DNA of 64,000 nt from Hevea brasiliensis (lineage: Eukaryota > Streptophyta > Magnoliopsida > Malpighiales > Euphorbiaceae): positions 9,929,375 to 9,993,374 of the forward strand of contig NC_079510.1 of NCBI RefSeq assembly GCF_030052815.1, in the 5' to 3' direction. A model generated the notes under the pieces. That model had not been told where the DNA came from, made no database searches, and saw nothing but the letters and a program-made list of their open reading frames with translations. Each line of letters opens with the position of its first letter. The first letter of the stretch is position 1. The position numbers and the translations under genes are program-made. Shown one piece after another: positions 35,322 to 45,665 of the stretch.

Positions 35322-38036
35322 GGGGTGAGTAATATTTAGTTCAGATCGAAGTAACCAAACTGTCACGACCCAACCTATGGACCGGACCAGCACTAGGACC
35401 TGAGCCAGCCTAAAGCCCCCGAGGCCCGTAATAAGCCTAACTATTCCTTAACCCAACTCTAAGGCCCATTTGAGCCCAATTTCAAGAATTCAACCAGACA
35501 GAGTCCGGCCATAAAATGGACCTTTCAACGGGGAGTTTTTGACTCACCCGACCTATAAACACAATATATAATCAATTGGGGAGTTCAGCTCACCCTCCAC
35601 ATACTCATACAACATAAAAATAAATGGGAGCTCAACTTCCTCATCCAGCCCAACAGACATGCATAAAATAATAAGTTTACAGGTCCAAAATGACAATTTA
35701 TATTACAGACTCAATTCAAATAAATATTTTTAACACATGCGGAAATTCTAAGAGTTAACAGGTTTATACAGACATTAATAAACGACCTGCGAGGGAAAAA
35801 AGCAAGTTAACCTCAAAAATATTCTCCTGTGGCCTGGAAAAATATTGAACAGGAGTGAGCGTTCGACTCAGAGAGTAAAATATCAATTTTAACTATAATC
35901 TCTATAAGTATCTAAAGCTAATGCACCTTGTAGAGTGAAATGCAACATCAGCAATATTTTCACATCATAACAGCAAAAAGGTAATTTGGAGCACTCACAC
36001 ACCCAGTAATATCAAATCATAAATATATGGGTGCTGATCCCCTATACAGCTCTCTTAAATCCAACCTGTGCCAGGGAAGAACTCAAGCCGTGTCTACCCC
36101 GAAGGACAGGGTCCCAGCGAAGATCTCAAGCCGTGTCTACCCGTCCTATCCATAGCCAACACCACATACATGCACGCCAATGCACGCACACTGCTCCAAA
36201 TTACCACAACAACATCCATGGCACTTTAACAGTTGTGAATGCAATATAAAACTTGCCTAGGGTTTAACTACATATATATATACATATAAGTGATGCATGG
36301 GTATGCATTAAACATATAATAATATCGAAATTACAATTAAAATTAATATTTTACTCACAGAATTGACAGCAGTCACTGTGGTGGCTGGGCGAAGGAAGAA
36401 GGCTGTCTCAGCTCACCTGACAATTTTATTACAATTGTTTAATACAATTGACTCAATACAACCCAAGAAAAGACCAAATACATCCTAAGTCGTGTCGAAA
36501 ATCCGGCAAAGTCTCCCCTATACCTAGGACCTACCCAACCTGCAAATGGGTTTAAAACACACTTCTATATTCGCATACCATACACCCACAACCAATCATA
36601 TCACACAGCCCCTTCTGGGCCCATCCAAATAGTCATCAATCACACGATGTAAAATTACAGTTTAGTCCTTATAATTGATATTTTTTACAAAAACTACCCA
36701 AATAAACTCTAAAAATTCTAAAACTTTGCCCCGCGATCCTTAGCAATATTACTAGGCTATTGCAAAAAGAATCATAATTTTCTGAGCTACCATAAATATT
36801 TTATAGATTTTTAATCCCATTTAAGCATTAGAAAATTATGAAAAAGTAAGGTTCGGGTTTACCTATGCCGATTTCGATCTCTGGAACGCGCTCGGGGCGT
36901 CTAACAAAGGTGGGGTACCCAAAATCCTGATCCAATTCCAAGACTTTTTTTTGTAGCCGATCTGTCTGGTTGGAAATTCACAGACCCGGACAACTGTCGA
37001 GTTTCCGTGAATTGAAGGTACCTACACAAAGCCCACAATACAGGGGTTAGTACATAAAATTTTTCAAAATTTTCTAAGCTCATTTAATGCTTGAAAAAAT
37101 ATAACGAATTTCCGTGGGACCCACCGAAAAACGGTGTCGAAAAATTTCAAAATTTATATTGCCGCGAAGCTCTCGACGAGTGGAGCGCTCTGGTACTCTC
37201 TGTTTTCTCGTGGGGTTTACGGTTTGCGAGAAATCTAGCTCAAAAGTCAAAATGGGCTAAAACTTCCCGGACAAAAATTGGACAAACCGCAAGATGGATT
37301 TTGGTGTTCTTGGTGTCTATGGAAAGCTTTCGAGGTGTAGATAGTGTTTGACACAAGACCACTTAATCGGTGGCGGATCGGCGGATTGGTCGGAAGATGA
37401 AGCGGCCAGACGTCATGCGCCAGCGCGGCGTTCGAGCGTGCGGTGGCCGCGATGGGGAGGCTGGGGTGGCGCGTTGGCGAGGTGGGGAGGCTGGGTGGCA
37501 GCTGGCCGGCGAGGGGAGGAGGGAGGAGAGAGAAAACGAGAGAGACAGAATGAGAGGTCGAGACGCGCGCGGGAGAAAGAAAAAGGAAGAAGAAGCCGAT
37601 TCGATTCAACCGGTCCGATCCGGTCCGGTTCGATTGGCCGATCCGATTCAAGATACAAAATTTTAAATTTTTACTCTGCTTTGAGACCGAAAACGAGGCC
37701 CAAAATTTTTAGAAAAATTCTATAAAACTCAGAAAAATTTGTAGACTCCAAATATATTTTTAGTTTTATCAAGTGGTCTTTAAATTAATTTTTAAAAATA
37801 ATCAAAATTTATATTTTCGAAAAATCGAACCCAATTTCTAAAACCCGAAACATTTCAAATAATTTCCTAAAATTTAAATAAAATAAAATATTAATATTTA
37901 TCCATAAAATAATAAATTTAAAAATTAGCGGTGTTACACAACCAAATCAACTCAATTTAAATTTTTGATTTAATTTTTAATATTTTATTTTTTGGCTCAA
38001 TTTCTATTCAAAATCGAATCGAACAAATGCTCAACC
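35322..38036. mobile_element. Small inverted-repeat element split by a solo LTR
   Basis: The left part (35322-35360) reads GGGGTGAGTAATATTTAGTT…GATCGAAGTAACCAAAC. The right part (37939-38036) ends AATCGAATCGAACAAATGC followed by TCAACCTC. The outer ends are inverted (GGGTGAGTA against TGCTCAACCTC), and the GAACCGAA-like interior fits a common plant MITE type. The gypsy solo LTR at 35361-37938 sits inside it. Confidence 0.5.
35361..37938 (-). mobile_element. Solo Ty3/gypsy LTR, 2578 bp
   Basis: Plus-strand ends are TGTCACGACCC and GGTGTTACA, so on the minus strand it runs TGTAACACCGC…GGGTCGTGACA. Flanks CAAAC (35356-35360) and CAACC (37939-37943) match at four of five bases. There is no internal region. 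It carries the hairpin GTCCGG…CCAGAC at 35494-35508 and a consensus donor on the minus strand (TCAG|GTGAGC at 36416). Bases 37340-37640 are unusually GC- and purine-rich. Confidence 0.8.
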
Positions 38037-39111
38037 TCACTATTAAATGTCTAATATGCTTTCAACCACTTAGACTAAGAGTAAACATCCATGGATTGTT
38101 ATTCCTCTAATTTTGTTTATTTTATTCAATGTATAATTTGTTATCTAGCTTATAAATTTCTGTTCATTTAAGTAACGGGTCCATCTAATGATAAAGATGG
38201 AGAATTACCTAAATTGACTTTATAAGTGACAAAAAATAAATAAATAATAATGCATTTAAAACACATGTTTATATAAAACTTATTTAATTTGAAAGGAGGT
38301 CAAAAATTTCAACTCTAAATTTTTAGTTAGACTTTTAATAATATTATATAAAAAAGTCATCTATTTGAAATTTCAAAATTATAAATAAGAGTAAAAATAA
38401 ATATTTTAATATCTCTTACTATTCACATTTATAATAATAATATTTATGATGTAACTTAAATTTTAAATTTTTTTATGGTTGAATTATGACTCGATTTGAA
38501 AAATTTATAATATAATCTAATTGAAATATTTTGTGAGTTCTACGACAATAATGAGATCTATAACTATCATTAACATCATAAATGTGTGGGAGACAATAAT
38601 TTTTATAGCATAAATTAACATAAATATTATAAATTTTACCTATTTTAATAGATTATGAGAGTTTATGAAAACTTTACTATAATTTGTTGTTTTCATTATA
38701 ATGAAATTTCCACTTGTCAATTGATGTAAACTTCATAGTTAACCGCGTAGAATTTTATATTTAATTTTAATATCATATTTATATAATTATATATGTTTGA
38801 TATTCCTGTGTTTGTTATAACAGTTTCTTCATTAAAAAAAACAATAGTAATTCTCCTCAAAACGTGGCACTATTTTTTTTATTTTTTTCTTTAACTTCTT
38901 GTTTTTACCAAAGATAAATTATGAAGTGCTTTAGATATATAAAGATAAGTGGACCCTATAAAGTTCTCATATAATTATTACTACAATATTGTTACTCTAG
39001 AATCCCAAGTTGAAGTTCCATTTTGAAAATAAGTAAGAATCTATGCACATGGACCGCCTCAACAATCATAATTAACGAATATTAATTTATACCATAAGCT
39101 TTTTAAAATTT
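38037..39111. other. AT-rich intergenic DNA, nothing recognised
   Basis: No ORF, repeat ends or RNA gene that I can support. Confidence 0.5.
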
Positions 39112-39338
39112 TTCTAATGGGTGTAAATATGTACTTACTAAGGTTCATTTAACGTATTTCATTAATGTAAAAAATTATAAATTTAATGATAAATACATCC
39201 CATTAATATAGAAAAATGTGTATTTATTATTAAACTTGTTAGTTCTTTATGCTAATCAAGTATATTAAATGAATCTTAATGGATGCAAAAAGTGCATTAA
39301 ATAAATCTTAACTAGTGTATATTTACACCCATTAGAAA
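39112..39338. mobile_element. Fold-back MITE, ~227 bp
   Basis: The left arm TTCTAATGGGTGTAAATATG and the right arm ATATTTACACCCATTAGAA are inverted. The arms extend about 55 bases (left 39112-39170, right 39280-39338). The superfamily is unclear and no target duplication is evident. Confidence 0.6.
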
Positions 39339-39926
39339 AACACTTTTTGTAGATTCAATTTATTCCACAAGCTTTAACATTTAACATAAGTTTCCAATAT
39401 ATCTCGAGACAAAGATCTCGCCATTGCTGGGGTTTAAGCCATTCCTTTTGAATTTTGGTCCTTTCTTGTGCAACTGGAGCAAGTAGACATTTTTTAGTGC
39501 TGCGAAAACTTTGTCTCTGCCTCACGAATAGTTTATGTTTCTCACAAACTTATTGGGTCTTCTTTTTCTTACAACATGTCTCCCTTTTCAAATAATTTTG
39601 CAAATCCTTACTTGAGTATGCAGTTAGTACTTCTTGAATGAATTGCTTGCTATTCTTGATCCCTCTTTTGATTCTCTGTTGTGTCTCCTTTATGGTTTTT
39701 CCTTACTGAGGTTTGATCTGAATTTAGTATGCAGGTAGAATAGATGAACTTAATTGTTCGGGGTGGATTAGTTGCAAACTCTCTTCCTTGGGTATTTCCC
39801 TTTTGTTGTGATCTTTATTCTACTAGGTCGGGTCTATGCATCCATTTGTTTAATGAATTGCTTCTTTGAAGTTTGGTACTAAGCCTATGTTTTACTGGGT
39901 CCTCTTCTTATATTGGATAATTATGC
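39339..39926. other. Sequence upstream of the LINE endonuclease, perhaps its 5' region
   Basis: Moderate GC for this window, no recognised ORF. It could be the spacer between ORF1 and ORF2 of the LINE, but no ORF1 is visible, so the LINE is probably 5'-truncated. Confidence 0.3.
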
Positions 39927-40524
39927 ACATAGTGTGTTGGAATTGTCAGGGAATTGGTAATTCCCTTACACTACACAATCTCAAAGACATTGTCCGTATA
40001 AATGATCCTAATCTAGTTTTTCCATATAGGGACTAAAAACTCCTATTCGATGGTTCAAAAGAAATTGAAAAGGCTAGGCGCCTACAATTTTCATTATATT
40101 GAACCTTAAGGTTTAATAGGTGGCCTATGTGTTGCGTAGGAAGATAAAGTCAATGTATTTCTTTTAACAGTAGATAATTTCTTTATATTGTCACATATCG
40201 GACCCACAATTGAACAAGGATTGGGATCTTATATTGATATATGGAAGTTGTGATGATGAATTATAGGAAACTCAATTTAGATTATAAATATATATTAAAT
40301 GTTACTAATGAATGTCTTCTAGATGATGATTTTAATGCCATCATTTCTTCTTAAGAGAAATTAGGAGGAAACATTTATTTTCTTCAGAAAATGCAGGTTT
40401 TTCATGACTTTATTGATAGATGGAGACTTATAGACATTGGATTTATAGGTACTCTGACAACATGAAACAATAGGAGAGATGGTTCAACTAATATCCAGGA
40501 ACTTTTAGATAGATGACTTGCCAT
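39927..40524 (+). pseudogene. LINE apurinic-type endonuclease, N-terminal part
   Basis: It starts MHIVCWNCQGIGNSLTLHNL, the classic first strand of L1 endonuclease with the catalytic Asn in WNCQG. Near 40325 it has a DFNAI block (GDFNAI in functional copies) and EKLGG, and near 40440 DIGFIGTLTT and NNRRDGSTNIQELLDR, the conserved C-terminal motifs. Several stops lie in between. The domain nicks the target in active elements. It is cut at 40524 by the copia LTR and resumes at 42637. Confidence 0.8.
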
Positions 40525-42636
40525 TATTAGTGGTATGCCCTAGAGCATATCATTTAGTATGTATCTTGTACATGTTTTTATTAATAAAAGGCATTTTCAC
40601 TTTTCCGTTTACATAATATATTTATGTGTAATAAAAAAGGTCCATTGATATTTTATTAGAAATTCTATTCTTAAGTTGTTAAGAATATGAGTGACAGTAT
40701 TTCTAGCACAAAGTATCATAAATAGGTTCACAATCGAGGATACTTTACAATAAGGACATGACTTATCCAGAAAGATTGTAATCATGTTTGTTCGCAAGTT
40801 ATTTATATGAGATGTAAATAAGATAGAATGGTGAGTCTCATGCCATATAACAAATATGATAGACACTTATACATGATAAGTAGGCCGAACCAGTGACATT
40901 TATGATAAGCACATGGAGTTTACTCTTGTCAATACATTGTCACAAATCATATCAGTGCATATAATCTTTAGACCTAAGATAGCACAGCTATCTTGTATAT
41001 AGGTGGTTTGAATTTGATACTGTTTTCATACTTGTACTGTGTATGGGTATATGGGCATGTGTTGGCTCCTACTAGTTATATATGGAGGTAGGTGTTGATC
41101 AAGATGGAATCTATTACCCTAAGTAAATAGGGATAAAATCCTATGCTCATTTAATTATTCTTGATGTTTCAAGTTCTTGATCAGGACAGATAGATTTAAT
41201 CAGAAAAGAGTTTTTGATAAGAAAATCTTTTTAATCAAGAACTGGAATTAAAAGAGAACATAATATTCATAGCAAATAGGGTTTGACATAAACCATGACT
41301 CCAGCTCGAATTGGGATTTTGTAACAAAGAGATTCTAGTGCATGGTAACATATGATTATAGGTTCATTTAAGGTAATCTTTATTACTGACTGGGTGGCTA
41401 TGGCATGCTATGCTAGGTGTTAACCATAGTCTATGAGCTACATAAAATGATTTAGAGAAATCATTTATGGTGAAAAAGAGTTCTGATGATATTAAGAGTT
41501 GATATCATGTCTCATTGCCAATTAGTGATGAGCCTAGTAAGTCACACACATACACAAGTAATCACCAAATTAAATATGATTTAATTAATTAATTAAAGAG
41601 TTTAATTGACTAATTAAATAGGTTTGGTTTGCAATTAGATTGCAAAGTCCCTAGCATGGCTTGAAACCAAATCTAGGTTATTAGATGTATAGTATAAGTT
41701 AAATTTATATTTAAAGTATTTAAATATGAATTTAATTAATGAGAAATTAATTAATAGAGATTAATTAATTAATTTATATTTGATATAAATTGATTAGAAG
41801 AAGAAACATAATTATTTGGGTTGAGAACTCAAAATTAAGATACATGGGTATTTTGGTCATTTCACAATGTGACATGTGGCACCATGAGATGATGACACAT
41901 AACACTACACATAAACTTGTCATATGTCTTTTAATCATGTAAGAAGATCAAAGTCAAGATTAAATATAGGTTTGACGCTTAGCATAATGTGATTGGGTCA
42001 ATTAAACCTAGAGCCAATCAGAAGGTGACATGTGGCAAGGGTTTTAAGTGGTGACCTAGCTATATAAGTGTAAGGATGAAAGAACAAAAAATATAAGCTA
42101 CTGTATTCTCTTGGTGCCACCACCCTTGGAGTGTTCTTCTTCTCATCTTCTTTATCTCTCATCAATTCAAAGAGATTTGCCAACAATCTCTTGAATTAAA
42201 AATACTAGAAATTGTTTCTAGTGTCCTGTTTACATCTGTAATCTCTCAAAAGGCAAAACCTTATTTTCTAATTGATTGGAAAAGCTTTAGAAGCTGTTCA
42301 AGGGGCTGCCATTGGTGATATTAGTGTGGACAAGCTAGAGGGACAACATCTGGTATCCTAAGCACATCCCAAAGGTGCCAAATACACTGCAGTGCATAAA
42401 AAATGTTAGTGCACTTGTTCTTGATCTAATCTAGGATTCTAATAAATTAATATGTTAATTCTAAAATCTTAAATGACAAATATAGATCCAAAAACATATT
42501 AAAAGAGTTTTAATATGCTGTTCATCATTGAAATCAAATAGATAAAAATGAATCTTACATGATGCATGTAACCTTAGATGAAAAAATTTTGAATTTAATA
42601 ATCTAAACTTATGTTTTTCTTGCTTCCGCTCCTTTA
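40525..42636 (+). mobile_element. Solo copia LTR (2112 bp), plus strand, inside the LINE
   Basis: A complete reverse-orientation match to 54021-56135: it begins TATTAGTGGTATGCCCTAGA and ends GCTTCCGCTCCTTTA. No primer site or internal sequence is attached. The LINE reading frame continues across it: LDR.LA before, ASPAWLSIF after. Flanks GCCAT and GCCTC agree at three of five bases, compatible with an old target duplication. The final CA has become TA. Confidence 0.8.
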
Positions 42637-45600
42637 GCCTCTCCTGCATGGTTATCTATTTTTCAATCTATGATTGTGGCTCATTTAGAATACCAAGGCT
42701 CTTATCATAGACCCCTTTTGATTACCACTTGCCCTCCATGTTTAAAGCCTAAGAAGCAATTTCACTATGATTCTCGATGGAAGGCATATCTTGAAACTCA
42801 GCAACTACTACATATTATTTGGCAAGGCCATTCTAGTGGCCCTAAATTGGTTGTTGTTTTCTATATGTTGAAATCCTCTTGCTACCAACATTCTAGTTAG
42901 AGTAAATCTTCTTCCTATAATTCAAAGGTGACTATTACTTCTCTCCAGGATCATTTTAAGCAAACTAAAGTCTCCACTAATGGACAAGATGTGATAGATA
43001 TTAGAGATATTAAAAAAAACCCTCTTTTCACACACAACAAAGGGAAGCTTTTTGGGTTAAAAATCTCACCAATCTTGGTTACATTTGGAAGATTGAAACA
43101 CATACTTTTTGCATGCTCAGGTTCATTCAAAGGAGCAGAAGAAACAAGATTACTAGCATTAAATATATGAATGGAATTGATAATATGATCAGGGGCCAAT
43201 CATTAATGTTGTTTTAGATTACTTTTAGCATATTTATGTTACTATTGATCCTTAAATTTTAGCAAAAGCTACGCCTTCTTCTTGCCCTAGAGTTTCGGAT
43301 GTAATGAATGCCACTTTGATTGCTCTTATTTCTCATGAGGAATTAAAAGAGCTTTTCTTTCTTTACTTCCATCTAAGGCTCTGAGCATTGGTGGTTTCAC
43401 AGCCTTTTTCTATCAGCATTACTGACATTTTCTCAAAGAGGAAATCTATGATGCGGTCTAGGAATTCTTTATTACAGAAAAATTGTTCTGAGGCTTTAAT
43501 CATACTTTAATCTCTTTGATTCCTAAAGTGCCAATTGTTCAAACTATGAAGGACTTGTGTCCCATCGACCTGTATTTTGGTTTTTATAAGATCATTGCCA
43601 ATGTCTTAATTTATCGCCTTCAACCCTTTATGGATTTCATCATTGGTGAAGCACGAAGTGCTTTTATTCTCATTTGCCATGAGTTAATGCACTCTTTTTA
43701 AAATTGCAGAAAGGGTTCTAACTATGGAATAGCAGTTAAGTTGGTTATTAGTAAGGCCTATGAATGTGGTGAATGGCCTTACTTCCAACTTATGTTTCAA
43801 AAATTAGGGTTTCATTCTCAATGGATTGCTTGGATAATGGAATGTGTTACCACAATCTCTTATTCTCTTCAAATCAATGGCTTTCAAACTAAACTTTTCA
43901 TCTTAAGCAGGGCATTAGCTAGGGAGAACTTCTCTTCCTTTTTTTATTTCTATTTTATGTTGAAGGCCTATGTTGAAGGCCTCTTTTGCATGATTAAAAA
44001 AGCTAGTTTATTTGGATAGTCTATTTATAGGGGAGGACCAATTTTGACTCACTTGTTGTTTACTGATGGTTCAATCATTTTTTCAAAAGCTAATACACAA
44101 CAAGATTCAATGATTGATTAAGTGATTAAAGATTATGCTCATCTAATTGGCCAAGTCATTATTCTTGACAAATCTACTTTAATTTTTTTAGCAAAAATAC
44201 TTCTAGTTGTGCAAAAAATGCCATTTCTCAAATTCTTTGTATTCAAAATACTAGCGAACATGATTGGTTTCTGGGTCTCCCTTCTACTTTTCATAGATCT
44301 AGCAAGCAAGCCTTTCTCTAATTAAAGAAAGGATTCAAAATAAAATGGTAGGTTGGAAAGAGAAATTGTTATTTCAAGGAGGGAAGGAAGTTCTAATTAA
44401 AGCAGTCACTCAAGATATTCCTATTTATGCTATGAGTTGCTTTTGCCTTCCCTTATCATTATGTAAAGACATTAACAAAATGGTGGCTCAATTTTAGTGG
44501 GGTCAGCAAACAGATGAGAAAAAATTACATTTAATTTCTAGGCACTTTATGTGTGATTCTAAAAGGAAGGGTGGATTGGGTTTCAAAGATTTACTAGATT
44601 TTAATTAGGCCTTGCTTGCTAAACAAGGTTAAAAGCTCCTTTCCCAACCAAATTCTCTCTTTGCTAGGGTGATGAAAGGTAAGTATTTTCCTTATACTTC
44701 CTTTGAGAATGCTTCTTTGAGTAATAAACCTTTCCTTGGTTGGCAAAGTATATTATAGGGTAGACTTATTTTAAATGAAGGCATTCATTAGAGAATTGGG
44801 CATGGCAAATATGTTCTTTATAAAGTTGATAGATGGATACCTAAGTCACTTCCTTATTAACCACATTCTCGTATTAACTCTAATCGTATAATGAATTAGG
44901 TTTCTAACCTTCTCCACCCCACAGCTAATAGCTAGAATAAATAAATAATAAAAGAAAATTTCTATCCGAATGAAGTTGCCAATATCTAATCAATTTTGGT
45001 TTCTTTATTCAGATAAGCAAATCAAGTTATCTGGCATTTTACTAAGCATGATCATTATACTGTTAAATCTGGTTATCATGTTATTCGCACCCTTCATCAC
45101 AAATACTCTTCTACTACTTCCATAGGGCATGGTCCCAACTTCAACTAATGATAAGTTTTGACGATCTATTTGGAAGTTGGAGCTTCCTAATAAGCTATCC
45201 ATTTTCCTTTGGAAATTAATCGAGGAAAGACTTCCTTGTGGGGAACAACTTCATCAAAGAATCTCTTCTATTCTTGATGAGTGTAAAGTTTATAGAGTTA
45301 ATGAATTTTTTAGCTATCTTTTCTTCACATGTCTAATAGAAGTGGATATTTGATGGTATTCTCCATTTCGGCTGCATTCTACATAGCTTTCTAGCTTTCT
45401 TATACCTGATTATTGGATGGAGTTGGTAAATGGTATAAAGAACCATGATCAAAGTAATTATTTTACTAAATTGTTAGTTTTTCTCCAATGGTATATATGG
45501 AAGAATAGAAATGCTTTGATTTTTAATAATCAATCAATGTTTGCCCAAGAAATTAACTCCAAGGCATCAAAGGCTTTAGAGGTTTTTTTAGTTTGTCTAC

Positions 45601-45660
45601 TCTCTCTCCTATTAAAACTGTTTCCTAACATTCGATGCGAAGGATTACTTATTGGGTGCC
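42637..45660 (+). pseudogene. LINE: endonuclease end, reverse transcriptase, zf-RVT region
   Basis: Opens with the end of the endonuclease (ASPAWLSIFQSM, then HLEYQGSYHRPLL, normally SDHRPLL). RT motifs follow: SLIPKVPIVQTMKDLCPIDL and YKIIANVLIYRLQPFMDFII (43500-43650), AVKLVISKAYECGEWPYFQ (43732 on), LGFHSQWIAWIMECVTT, and HLLFTDGSIIFSKAN near 44050. In active copies that last motif is FADDS, so the catalytic aspartate pair is damaged. Downstream are YAMSCF, a W.G block, LGFKDLLDFN and a WKLELPNKLSIFLWKL zinc-finger type region up to 45660. Many stops are present. Confidence 0.85.
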
Positions 45661-45665
45661 TCCCT

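Noticed and set aside
37247..37725. Several overlapping ORFs of 80-134 codons on both strands
   Set aside because: They lie in a GC- and purine-rich LTR segment; open frames on opposite strands at the same place and the arginine/glutamate- or proline/serine-rich products point to composition, not coding.
35361..37938. Possible host gene in the less AT-rich block
   Set aside because: TGTCACGACC…GGTGTTACA ends and near-matching 5 bp flanks show a solo LTR.
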